Assembly: GCF_002979775.1 (NCBI RefSeq)
Contig: NZ_PCPR01000003.1
Coordinates: 62,001 to 126,000 of the forward strand
From: Arthrobacter sp. MYb23
Lineage (GTDB): Bacteria; Actinomycetota; Actinomycetes; Actinomycetales; Micrococcaceae
DNA: 64,000 bases
Direction of reading: 5' to 3'
Numbering within the stretch: position 1 is the stretch's first letter; the number at the start of each line of letters is the position of its first letter. Shown one piece after another: positions 18,289 through 25,956 of the stretch. The notes under the pieces were generated by a model, which ran no database searches, had not been told where the DNA came from, and saw only the letters and a list, made by a program, of their open reading frames with translations. The translations under genes and the position numbers were made by a program.

Positions 18289-19713
18289 TTAGACGCCGTA
18301 GTAGAGCTCGAACTCGTAGGGGTTCGGGCGCAGTGACAGCGGGCGGATCTCATTCTCGTACTTGTAATCAATCCAAGTATCGATCAGGTCCTGGGTGAAG
18401 ACGCCGCCGGCCTGGAGGAACTCGTTGTCCTCGCGCAGGGCCTCAAGGGCTTCTTCCAGGGAGCCCGGAGCCTTGGGGATGTCCTTGGCTTCCTCGGCCG
18501 GGAGCTCGTAGAGGTCCTTGTCGATGGGAGCCGGGGGTTCAATGCGGTTGCGGATGCCGTCGATGCCGGCCATCAGCTGGGCAGCGAACGCCAGGTACGG
18601 GTTGGACGAGGGGTCCGGAGCGCGGAACTCGATGCGCTTGGCCTTCGGGTTGGTGCCCGTGATCGGGATGCGGATACCAGCGGAGCGGTTGCCCTGCGAG
18701 TAGACCATGTTCACGGGGGCTTCGAAGCCCTTGACCAGTCGGCGGTACGAGTTGACCGTCGGGTTGGTGAAAGCAAGGACTGCGGAGGAGTGCTTCAACA
18801 GGCCGCCGATGTACCAGCGAGCCATGTCGGAGAGGCCCGCGTAGCCCTTCTCGTCATAGAACAGCGGATCGCCGTTGCTCCACAGCGACTGGTGGCAGTG
18901 CATGCCCGAGCCGTTGTCACCGAAGACAGGCTTCGGCATGAACGTGACGGACTTGCCCCAAGCATCTGCAGTGTTCTTGATGATGTATTTGAACTTCTGC
19001 AGGTCATCAGCAGCCGCGGTCAGCGTGGTGAACTTGTAGTTGATCTCAGCCTGGCCGGCGGATCCAACTTCGTGGTGGGAGCGCTCAACCTCGAGGCCGG
19101 CCTTGTCCAGTTCGATGCACATGGCGTCGCGAAGGTCGGCCTGCTTGTCGGTGGGGGAGACCGGGAAGTAACCGCCCTTGACGGGGGTCTTGTAACCGAG
19201 GTTTCCGCCCTCTTCCTTGCGGCCCGTGTTCCAGTGAGCTTCTTCAGAGTCGATCTTGTAGAAGCTGCCCTGCGGGGAGGACTCGTACTGGATGTTGTCG
19301 AAGACGAAGAACTCGGCTTCGGGAGCAAAGAAGGCGGTGTCGGCGATGCCTGTTGATGCCAGGTACGCTTCAGCCTTCTCTGCCACGCCGCGGGGGTCGC
19401 GGTGGTAAGGGTCACCCGTGCGGGGGTTCACGATGGAGAAGTTCAGCGCGAGAGTCTTCTCGATGCGGAAGGTGTCGATGAAGGCCGAGGTCACATCCGG
19501 GATGAGCTGCATGTCGGACTCGGCGATGCCCTGGAAGCCGCGGATGGAAGATCCGTCGAAGAGCTGGCCGTGGACGAAGAAATCGAGGTCGACGCTCTTT
19601 GCCGGCACGTTGAAGTGCTGCTGGACACCAGGGAGGTCGGTGAAGCGGATATCGACGAATTTGACGTCTTCGTCTTTGATGAACTTGAGGACTTCGTCCG
19701 CAGTCTTGAACAT
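18289..19713 (-). CDS. glnA: Glutamine synthetase type I (adenylylatable)
   Basis: A 474-aa main assimilatory glutamine synthetase. It has the [12 protein letters not shown] start, [49 protein letters not shown] and [17 protein letters not shown] motifs. Tyr402 in [11 protein letters not shown] corresponds to the tyrosine adenylylated by GlnE in the GSI-beta group. The start is ATG at 19713 with AAGGAG upstream. A four-part GlnR-like box lies 132-169 nt upstream of the start codon. It is probably the substrate of glnE at 12626-15637. Confidence 0.98.
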   Translation of the reverse strand: MFKTADEVLKFIKDEDVKFVDIRFTDLPGVQQHFNVPAKSVDLDFFVHGQLFDGSSIRGFQGIAESDMQLIPDVTSAFIDTFRIEKTLALNFSIVNPRTGDPYHRDPRGVAEKAEAYLASTGIADTAFFAPEAEFFVFDNIQYESSPQGSFYKIDSEEAHWNTGRKEEGGNLGYKTPVKGGYFPVSPTDKQADLRDAMCIELDKAGLEVERSHHEVGSAGQAEINYKFTTLTAAADDLQKFKYIIKNTADAWGKSVTFMPKPVFGDNGSGMHCHQSLWSNGDPLFYDEKGYAGLSDMARWYIGGLLKHSSAVLAFTNPTVNSYRRLVKGFEAPVNMVYSQGNRSAGIRIPITGTNPKAKRIEFRAPDPSSNPYLAFAAQLMAGIDGIRNRIEPPAPIDKDLYELPAEEAKDIPKAPGSLEEALEALREDNEFLQAGGVFTQDLIDTWIDYKYENEIRPLSLRPNPYEFELYYGV

Positions 19714-19844
19714 CTATGCTCCTTATGCATATCAAGTAACAGGCCCGGAAGGCCGCGTGGTGCAGCCCATTCCAAGGGGCCGGAGACACAAAGAGATCCC
19801 CGTGCCATGGTGGCTGGCAACTCATACCACCATAGGGAGATGGG

Positions 19845-19882
19845 ATTTCCCGGGGGTGTCAGTATTGTTTCCGGCAGGTTAC
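19845..19882 (-). promoter_or_regulatory. GlnR-type nitrogen-regulator box upstream of glnA
   Basis: Read on the reverse strand: GTAAC (19882-19878), 6 nt, GAAAC (19871-19867), 6 nt, GACAC (19860-19856), 6 nt, GAAAT (19849-19845). The order and all three 6-nt spacers match the known actinobacterial GlnR consensus gTnAc-N6-GaAAc-N6-GtnAC-N6-GAAAc, with two single-base departures. It sits just upstream of the likely glnA -10. GlnR itself is not in the window. Confidence 0.75.
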
Positions 19883-20012
19883 AGAATCATCTGTTGTGTA
19901 AACGGTAGTCGGCTGTCCGGTGTCCAGTCCATCCGGGTCCGGTGGGCGAACACCCCGGGGCGTTGAGCGCCGGCCATTGTTCCGGAGGGCCGTCACCAGG
20001 CAGGCCAGCCGT

Positions 20013-20018
20013 TAGGCT
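20013..20018 (+). promoter_or_regulatory. -10 element TAGGCT of a probable leaderless RDD-gene transcript
   Basis: TAGGCT is followed by exactly 6 nt and then the GTG at 20025. No ribosome binding site is present. Confidence 0.45.
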
Positions 20019-20024
20019 TGGACT

Positions 20025-20462
20025 GTGGTAGATCGAAAAGACATAGGCTCCTGGTTGAGCGGCCCGGATACTTCCGGAATCTCCAAGTATCCCGGTGAAC
20101 GGCTGGGCTTGCCCGAATCCGGTCCTGGCTCCATGGCGCGGGCCGGGCGCCGCATCCTGGGCATCGTTGTGGACTGGACCATCGCCTTGGTGATCAGCAA
20201 CTTCGCCTTCGGCGGTGACTCATGGGCCACCTTGGCCATTTTTGCTGCAGAGCAAATCCTCCTGATCGGAACACTGGGATACAGCATCGGACACAGGATC
20301 GCCGGTATCCATGTGGTCCGCCTCGGCGGTGGCCCCGCAGGGCCTTTGGCCGCTGTGGTGCGGACCATCCTTCTCTGCCTGGTCATTCCTGCAGTGGTGT
20401 TCGACCCCGACCAGCGCGGTTTGCATGATAAAGCGATGAACACCATCCTCATCAGGATGTAG
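20025..20462 (+). CDS. RDD-family membrane protein
   Basis: A 145-aa membrane protein with the RDD signature: MARAGRRILGIVVDWTIALVI (Arg-x(n)-Asp in the first helix), a second helix containing the Tyr-Ser-x-Gly-His-Arg-x-x-Gly motif (YSIGHRIAGIHV), a third hydrophobic helix (AVVRTILLCLVIPAVVF), and the DQRGLHDKAMNT end. The function of most RDD proteins is unknown; some are ion antiporters. The start is GTG at 20025, decided by TAGGCT 6 nt upstream. An RDD gene between glnA and a DUF4191 gene is also the order in Mycobacterium (Rv2219A). Confidence 0.85.
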   Translation: MVDRKDIGSWLSGPDTSGISKYPGERLGLPESGPGSMARAGRRILGIVVDWTIALVISNFAFGGDSWATLAIFAAEQILLIGTLGYSIGHRIAGIHVVRLGGGPAGPLAAVVRTILLCLVIPAVVFDPDQRGLHDKAMNTILIRM

Positions 20463-20526
20463 CGCACCTTGGGCTGCGGGCTCGGCGATAGAGCAACCCC
20501 AACGCGACAGAGCAATCCCAACAAAA

Positions 20527-20567
20527 AAACCGCCCCTGTCTCTCAATCAGAGAGACAGGGGCGGTTT
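20527..20567 (+). terminator. Bidirectional terminator between RDD and DUF4191 genes
   Basis: A perfect 18-bp stem (20527-20544 with 20550-20567) and 5-nt loop lies within an A-tract/T-flanked context (seven A's precede the stem; AAACC/GGTTT ends). It is well placed for both convergent genes. Confidence 0.9.
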
Positions 20568-20578
20568 CAGTTTGTGGA

Positions 20579-21340
20579 TCAGCGTCCGCGAGCGGCCTTG
20601 CGGTCCGGACGGGCCTTGTACGGGTCAATGCCCTTGGGGATCGGCAGGCGGTTTCCAAGAGAGTTAATGCGCTTTGATACTGCGTTAACTTCCACCTTGG
20701 TGAGTTCATTCTTCAGTTTGCCCATGGTCTTGGCCAACTTGTTCAGCGGCACCTGGCCTTCACCGCGACCGGATTCCATAACGTGGATGGTCACATTGGG
20801 CAGGATGCGCGCGAGACGCTTGCGCTCGGCGTCCACCAGAGGCTTGACGCGGTGCGTGGGCCCTTCGCTGACCAGGACGACGCCAGGACGGCCAATGGCC
20901 ATGAAGACAGCGTCTTGAGTGCGGGGGTTGACGGCAACCGGCTGATCCTGGGTTACCCAGCCGCGGCGAAGAGTACCCAGCGCTGCACCGGAAGCTCCGG
21001 GCTGGTTCTCAATTTGAGCGAAAGCGGCCTTCTCAGCCCGGCGGGAAAGAATGAAGACCGCAGCGAGCAGACCCAGTGGGATGCCAATGATGAGGCCGGT
21101 AACCCAGTTCTCCAGCAGGAAGCCGACGAGGAGGGCCACGGCAACCACGGCAAGGAATGCCAGCAGCATGACCCACACAACCTGCGGATCATTTCGCCGG
21201 GTCATTTTGAAGACTTCAGCGATCTGCTTCAGCTGGCTCGGCTTCTTGGCCTTGGCTTCCTTGGGCTTGCGCTTGAACAGCCCACGCTTGGGTGCGTCGG
21301 CCGAGGGGGTCGAATTGCTGGAATCAGAGGAGTTCGCCAT
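20579..21340 (-). CDS. DUF4191 family membrane protein
   Basis: A 253-aa protein with a Ser/Lys-rich cytoplasmic N-terminus (residues 1-50), two adjacent membrane helices (VVWVMLLAFLAVVAVALLVGFLL and WVTGLIIGIPLGLLAAVFILS), and a soluble C-terminal domain beginning FAQIENQPGASGAALGTLRRGW. This is the DUF4191 layout. The homologue in Mycobacterium (Rv2219) is also beside lipA. Function is unknown. A hairpin separates it from lipA upstream. Confidence 0.88.
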   Translation of the reverse strand: MANSSDSSNSTPSADAPKRGLFKRKPKEAKAKKPSQLKQIAEVFKMTRRNDPQVVWVMLLAFLAVVAVALLVGFLLENWVTGLIIGIPLGLLAAVFILSRRAEKAAFAQIENQPGASGAALGTLRRGWVTQDQPVAVNPRTQDAVFMAIGRPGVVLVSEGPTHRVKPLVDAERKRLARILPNVTIHVMESGRGEGQVPLNKLAKTMGKLKNELTKVEVNAVSKRINSLGNRLPIPKGIDPYKARPDRKAARGR

Positions 21341-21368
21341 AGTGCCTTAATTCTACGTGATGGACGCC

Positions 21369-21406
21369 GAAGGACCGGACGCCATGACGTAGGCATCCGG
21401 TCCTTC
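21369..21406 (-). terminator. Hairpin downstream of lipA
   Basis: An 11-bp perfect stem, GAAGGACCGGA (21369-21379) with TCCGGTCCTTC (21396-21406), extended by a few inner pairs. It lies 31 bp after the lipA stop and before DUF4191. No T-tract follows, so it may be a terminator or an RNA-stabilising structure. Confidence 0.5.
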
Positions 21407-21436
21407 AATAGTGCTTGGTGGTGCCGCGAGTGGTGT

Positions 21437-22456
21437 TTAGCCGTGGGCGGCGAGGATGGTGGAGGCTTCCTGGCGGGTGGTGCCGGAGTCCTGGATGCCG
21501 TCGGCGATGTGGGCGAGTTCGGCGGGGATGTCGCGGCCCTTCTTCCGCATCGCGGTGGCCCACAAACGCCCGGCACGGTACGAGGACCGCACCAAGGGAC
21601 CGGACATGACTCCGAGGAACCCGATTTCCTGGGCTTCTTCCTGGAGGTCAACGAACTCCTGGGGCTTGACCCACCGGTCCACCGGCAGGTGCCGCTCGGA
21701 CGGGCGCAGGTACTGGGTGATGGTGATCAAGTCACACCCGGCCCCGTGCAGGTCCCGCAGTGCTTCGGAGATTTCCTCGCGGGTCTCGCCCATGCCCAGG
21801 ATCAGGTTGGACTTGGTCACCATGCCCAAGTCCCGGCCCTGCGTAATGACATCCAAGGACCGTTCGTAGCGGAACGCCGGACGGATCCGCTTGAAAATCC
21901 TCGGTACGGTCTCCACGTTGTGCGCGAACACCTCGGGCTTGGAATCACAGATCGCCGCGATGTGCTCGGGCTTGCCGGAGAAATCGGGGATCAGCAACTC
22001 CACCCCGGTGCCCGGGTTCAGTTCGTGGATCTTCCGGACCGTTTCGGCGTACAACCAGACACCCTCATCGGCGAGGTCATCACGGGCCACGCCGGTCACC
22101 GTCGCGTACCGCAACTGCATCGCCTGGACACTGCGGGCCACCTTGGTGGGTTCGAACATGTCCACCGGGGAGGGTTTACCAGTATCGATCTGGCAGAAAT
22201 CACAGCGCCGGGTGCACTCGGACCCGCCGATCAGGAACGTCGCTTCCTTGTCTTCCCAGCACTCAAAAATGTTCGGGCAACCGGCCTCCTCACACACCGT
22301 GTGCAGGCCTTCCTTCTTCACCAGGTTCTTGAGCTGAACAAACTCCGGCCCCATCTGGACCTTGGCCTTGATCCACTCAGGCTTACGTTCAACCGGGACC
22401 GCCGAGTTACGCTGCTCAACGCGCAGCAACTTACGGCCTTCAGGTGCCAAGGTCAC
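21437..22456 (-). CDS. lipA: Lipoyl synthase
   Basis: A 339-aa radical SAM enzyme that inserts two sulfurs into protein-bound octanoyl groups to make lipoate. Auxiliary-cluster cysteines Cys55, Cys60 and Cys66 lie in [12 protein letters not shown], and the radical SAM cysteines Cys81, Cys85 and Cys88 in CTRRCDFC. The C-terminal RSSYRAG motif carries the conserved Ser ligand. The GTG start at 22456 overlaps the lipB stop by 4 bp, so lipB-lipA are translationally coupled. Substrates nearby include the two-lipoyl-domain E2 at 31061-32806. Confidence 0.98.
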   Translation of the reverse strand: MTLAPEGRKLLRVEQRNSAVPVERKPEWIKAKVQMGPEFVQLKNLVKKEGLHTVCEEAGCPNIFECWEDKEATFLIGGSECTRRCDFCQIDTGKPSPVDMFEPTKVARSVQAMQLRYATVTGVARDDLADEGVWLYAETVRKIHELNPGTGVELLIPDFSGKPEHIAAICDSKPEVFAHNVETVPRIFKRIRPAFRYERSLDVITQGRDLGMVTKSNLILGMGETREEISEALRDLHGAGCDLITITQYLRPSERHLPVDRWVKPQEFVDLQEEAQEIGFLGVMSGPLVRSSYRAGRLWATAMRKKGRDIPAELAHIADGIQDSGTTRQEASTILAAHG

Positions 22457-23121
22457 TGGAGTGCTCCTTCGGGTGTGGAAACGAGTGCTTCTTCATGCTT
22501 GCTGAATTCTTCAACGAAGCGGTCAACGATGTCGGCAGGGTTGATGGTCCGGCCGGATTCCAGCGACATGGTGGTGACGCTGGCGTCGGTGATGCCGCAG
22601 GCGATGATCTGCGCATAGGGTGCGAGGTCATTGCTGCAGTTGATGGCCACGCCGTGCATGGTGACGCCATCCAGGACACGAATGCCGATCGCGGCGATCT
22701 TGCGGTCAGGTCCCTTGTCGTCAGCCAGGATCCAGACTCCCGCCCGGCCCTTCACCGTGACGGCCTTGATGCCGTAGTCGTCCATCACGGCAATCATGAT
22801 GGCCTCAAGACGTTCCACGTAATCGCGGATGCCGGCGCGGTTCTTGAGTTTGAGGATCGGGTAGGCAATAAGTTGCCCTGGGCCGTGCCAGGTCAGTTTC
22901 CCGCCGCGGTCCACGGGCACTACGGGAGTGCCGTCAAAGGGGCGTTCGTGGTCCTCCGTGAGTTTGCCGGCCGTATAGACGGCGGCGTGCTCAAGGATCA
23001 AGACGGTGCTGTTCTTCTCGCCCGCAACAACTTTGTTGTGGATTTCGCGTTGCAGGTCCCAGCCCTGCATGTAATCAACGAAGTCCGGGGCAAGACCCAG
23101 TTGTGAAAACTCAAGAGTCAT
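22453..23121 (-). CDS. lipB: Lipoyl(octanoyl) transferase
   Basis: A 222-aa enzyme that moves octanoate from acyl carrier protein to lipoyl domains. The catalytic pair is visible as Lys141 (DRKIAAIGI) and Cys175 (IIACGITDA), with the family motifs [13 protein letters not shown] and [14 protein letters not shown] at 23121 gives the normal length; a longer in-frame reading to 23253 would add 44 residues unlike the family and overlap the upstream control region. TAAGCT lies 7 nt before the ATG, so this message may be leaderless. Confidence 0.97.
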   Translation of the reverse strand: MTLEFSQLGLAPDFVDYMQGWDLQREIHNKVVAGEKNSTVLILEHAAVYTAGKLTEDHERPFDGTPVVPVDRGGKLTWHGPGQLIAYPILKLKNRAGIRDYVERLEAIMIAVMDDYGIKAVTVKGRAGVWILADDKGPDRKIAAIGIRVLDGVTMHGVAINCSNDLAPYAQIIACGITDASVTTMSLESGRTINPADIVDRFVEEFSKHEEALVSTPEGALQ

Positions 23122-23270
23122 GGGTTCAAGCTTAGACCCAGCAGGAGACTGGCCCTGGTTTTGTGGTGAAGCTCTCAGTCGCATCCCGGGTGGTCGGGAT
23201 GGGGCCGCAGGCGAGGAAGCGCCTGTGGATAACTTCTGCGCAATCTCCCGCATTCCGGTACACCTTGTTT

Positions 23271-24914
23271 ATGGAAACTCTGGACACCCCCGAGGCCGTG
23301 GCTCCCCACGTTCCGGGCTATTCGATAACCCGTCCGCTGGGGCACGGCAGCAGCTCGACTGTTTGGCTTGCCACGAGAAATAGGGACGGTGCGCGTTTCG
23401 CGGTCAAGTGCGCCAGGCCTGGTCCCGGCACTGGCGGGTCAACGGAATCGGCCGGGATCCCTGAGGACGCAGCCCGCGAGATGAAGCTTCTCTCCGGACT
23501 TAAGCACCAGCACCTTATCCGCGTCCATGAAGTCCTCCAGCTGGGCGGGACGGGCGGGGGAACCCTGGGGATCGTCATGGACTACGCAGCGGGAGGTTCG
23601 CTGGCCAACCTCATCTCCGCAAGAGGGAAGCTCCGGATCGGAGAAGCTGTGACTATCCTGACACCCCTTGCCCAGGCCTTGGACTACCTGCATGCCAGCG
23701 GCGCGGAACATGGGGATGTGTCACCTGGAAACGTCTTGCTGACGGCGGAAGGGATGCCTCTGCTGGCAGATCTCGGCGTTGCCGCCACGGTGGGCGACAA
23801 GCCTCGCGGCCCTGGAGTCGGAACGCCGGGATTCATGGAACCCCCGGGGCTGGCTTTCGGTGACGACGACCTTTCCCGGGACAACCTACAGCCGCAACGC
23901 GACGTCTATTCGCTCGGGGCAGTGGGGTGGTACTGCTTGACAGGCACAACGCCGGGGCCGGAACAGGATCGCCCACCCCTGTCACTTCTGGTGCCTGAAG
24001 TACCCAAGGCCTTGGCCGCGGCCCTGGAGGCTGCCTTGGATCTGGATTCCGGAATTCGTCCCTCGGCCAGGGAACTAGGCACCGCGATTTTTAGAAGTGC
24101 TGCTCCCGAGGCCCTTGACTTGTCCGGCGTCGTGCACGAGTCGGTGATCCCTGAGTTGCTGACCAGGCGTGAGACATTGGGGCGTGGACCCCGCCGTCCA
24201 ACCGGGTGGTTGAAGACATGGTGGAGACTGTTGCCGTCCCTGCGCAGGGCGCGGCTTCCAGCTTCACGCCGTTCGCGTGGTCAACGAGGCCGTCCCGGTC
24301 GAGGGGTGGCCCGCAGGCTGGTTCTCATGGTGGCGATGGTGGCGCTGATTGGCGTCCTGTCATGGATCTCCTGGCAGCAGAACGGACCAACGACGGCGAT
24401 GATGCACCAATCAGCGACGGACACCGGCGCTGCCGATTCCGGTGAGGCGGATCTTCGGACCGCCAGCGATCTCCCCGCCACCCCTGTTCTTCCGCAGGCG
24501 CTTTCTGAAGGTCTTCTATCCGAGGATACCTTGGTTGCCGTTGCGGCGTTGTCAGCGGTGCGCGACATCGCTTTGGGAGAACGGCGCCTGGATCTTTTGG
24601 AGGCCGTCAATGCGCCAGGTTCGCAGGCCGAGGCCAGTGATAAACACTTGGGAGACTATCTGCGTGGCGCTGGAACAGCGTTCGAAGGTCTGCGGACAAC
24701 GTTGACTGCACTGACCCTGGAGGGACCTCCGCAAGCAGACCATGTGCTGGTAACGCTGACTGCCACTACGTCTGGATATAAGGAACGACTGGCCTCAGGG
24801 GAGGTTGTCAGGACCGAAATGGCCGGACCACCACAACAACTAGCGCTGGATGTGGTTCGTTCTGAGGGACGCTGGCGAATTTCAGGAGTCCTGGGCGCCG
24901 TTCCCTCAAAGTGA
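23271..24914 (+). CDS. Membrane-anchored Ser/Thr protein kinase with atypical motifs
   Basis: A 547-aa protein with an N-terminal kinase domain (about residues 16-290), a basic juxtamembrane stretch, one transmembrane helix near 348-368 (LVLMVAMVALIGVLSWISW) and a C-terminal extracytoplasmic region of about 175 residues without PASTA repeats. Kinase landmarks are the Gly loop GHGSSSTVW, Lys46 (FAVK), His-Gly-Asp149 in place of HRD with SPGN following, Asp167-Leu-Gly in place of DFG, and GTPGFMEPP where GTPxYMAPE is usual. The catalytic Lys and two Asp residues are kept, so activity is possible but the activation segment is divergent. The start is ATG at 23271. Target unknown. It is divergent from lipB. 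Confidence 0.85.
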   Translation: METLDTPEAVAPHVPGYSITRPLGHGSSSTVWLATRNRDGARFAVKCARPGPGTGGSTESAGIPEDAAREMKLLSGLKHQHLIRVHEVLQLGGTGGGTLGIVMDYAAGGSLANLISARGKLRIGEAVTILTPLAQALDYLHASGAEHGDVSPGNVLLTAEGMPLLADLGVAATVGDKPRGPGVGTPGFMEPPGLAFGDDDLSRDNLQPQRDVYSLGAVGWYCLTGTTPGPEQDRPPLSLLVPEVPKALAAALEAALDLDSGIRPSARELGTAIFRSAAPEALDLSGVVHESVIPELLTRRETLGRGPRRPTGWLKTWWRLLPSLRRARLPASRRSRGQRGRPGRGVARRLVLMVAMVALIGVLSWISWQQNGPTTAMMHQSATDTGAADSGEADLRTASDLPATPVLPQALSEGLLSEDTLVAVAALSAVRDIALGERRLDLLEAVNAPGSQAEASDKHLGDYLRGAGTAFEGLRTTLTALTLEGPPQADHVLVTLTATTSGYKERLASGEVVRTEMAGPPQQLALDVVRSEGRWRISGVLGAVPSK

Positions 24915-24970
24915 TGACAAAGGAGAGCGATGACCGGGACAGGCCACGACCAGCCCGGGCCAGGGATTCG

Positions 24971-25870
24971 TTAGTCGCTCTTTTCCTGTCGTAGCCATTC
25001 CATGGCGTCCGAGAGGGTGGGATGCAACCAACTGAAGCCGGCTTCCTGCAACCGTGCGGGCTCCATTCGCTGATTGGCCATGACGAGCTCGTCCGCCAGC
25101 CCACCCAGAACCAGTTTCAGGGCTGGTCTGGGCACGCGAAGGAAGGCTGGCCTGTGGAAGGCTTTGGCGAGTTCCGCAACGATCGTATTGACGTCAGCAC
25201 TTTCCGGGGCGCAAACATTAGCCGGGCCTTCAAGGCTGGCTGTCATCAGGAATGCGAGGGCGCGGGCTTCGTCGGCCAACGTGATCCACGGCCAGTACTG
25301 GCGGCCGTTGCCGAACGGTCCTCCCAGCCCCAGCTTCAATAAGGGCAGCAGCGGCCCCAGCGCCCCGCCGTAGGTGCTGAGCACAACGCCGGTCCGGGGA
25401 GTCACCACTCTAACTCCCGACGGCGCTGTCCTGGCCATTCGCTCCCATTCAAAGGTCAGATGCCCCAGCACGCCGGTGCCTTGGCCTGCATCTTCCCGCA
25501 GGACCCCTTCGCGGGAAGCGCCATAAAAGCCCGAGGCGGATTGGCTGATGAAGGTGGCGGGCGGTGTGCCGAGTCGCCGCATGGCAGCGGTCAGGGTCTG
25601 CGTGGGCCGGAGGCGGGATTCTGTGAGAACTTGTATCCGGCGTTTTGTCCACGGGCGGTCACCGATGCCCGCGCCGGATAGGTTGATCACAGCGTCGGCT
25701 CCCTCCAGGACAGCTTCATCAAGCTCACCCTTGGCCGGGTCCCACGTCCATTCGAGTGCCGCTTTGGCTGGGCGCCTCACCAGCCGGACAACCTCATGGC
25801 CTTCAGACGTCAACTGCTCGGACAAGGCCGTCCCGATCATTCCCGAAGCTCCGGACATCACGATTCTCAT
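24971..25870 (-). CDS. TIGR01777-family NAD-dependent epimerase/dehydratase
   Basis: A 299-aa extended SDR-type protein with the dinucleotide motif MSGASGMIGTAL, the ADAVINLSGAGIGDRPWTKRR signature typical of the TIGR01777/SDR39U1 family, a SASGFYG segment at the active-site region and a C-terminal DUF1731-like part (RVPRPALKLVLGGLADELVMANQRMEP). The biochemical role is not known. The start is ATG at 25870; an upstream Met at 25885 is possible. The Mycobacterium homologue (Rv2216) lies between dlaT and lipB, so its presence here near lipB and the E2 gene is conserved context. Confidence 0.9.
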   Translation of the reverse strand: MRIVMSGASGMIGTALSEQLTSEGHEVVRLVRRPAKAALEWTWDPAKGELDEAVLEGADAVINLSGAGIGDRPWTKRRIQVLTESRLRPTQTLTAAMRRLGTPPATFISQSASGFYGASREGVLREDAGQGTGVLGHLTFEWERMARTAPSGVRVVTPRTGVVLSTYGGALGPLLPLLKLGLGGPFGNGRQYWPWITLADEARALAFLMTASLEGPANVCAPESADVNTIVAELAKAFHRPAFLRVPRPALKLVLGGLADELVMANQRMEPARLQEAGFSWLHPTLSDAMEWLRQEKSD

Positions 25871-25944
25871 GACCCATCTCACCATGGCGAACGCTTGTGG
25901 TGGAAACGACCGGCGGATGCCGCAACTGAGGGGTGCCTCTTGAC

Positions 25945-25950
25945 TATGAT
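25945..25950 (+). promoter_or_regulatory. -10 element TATGAT of a probable leaderless Tricorn transcript
   Basis: TATGAT is followed by exactly 6 nt and then the ATG at 25957, identical in hexamer and spacing to the map promoter at 9875-9880. No ribosome binding site is seen. Confidence 0.55.
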
Positions 25951-25956
25951 CGAACA

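Larger units (their letters stand above)
19714..20024. other. Divergent control region between glnA and the RDD gene
   Basis: This 311-bp stretch has no convincing gene. It holds the glnA ribosome binding site, possible glnA -10 sequences on the reverse strand (TATGGT at 19829-19834 or TATGAG at 19821-19826), the GlnR-like box at 19845-19882, and the -10 of the divergent RDD gene at 20013-20018. Confidence 0.7.

Noticed and set aside
21350..21366. TTCTAC half-site upstream of the DUF4191 gene, resembling the cyd-type dyad.
   Set aside because: The second arm reads GGACGC rather than GTAGAA, so there is no dyad; a single 6-bp half-site is expected by chance.
20783..22618. 600-codon open frame on the + strand across the DUF4191 gene and lipA.
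   Set aside because: It overlaps two well-supported genes and the hairpin between them; the translation has no motif.
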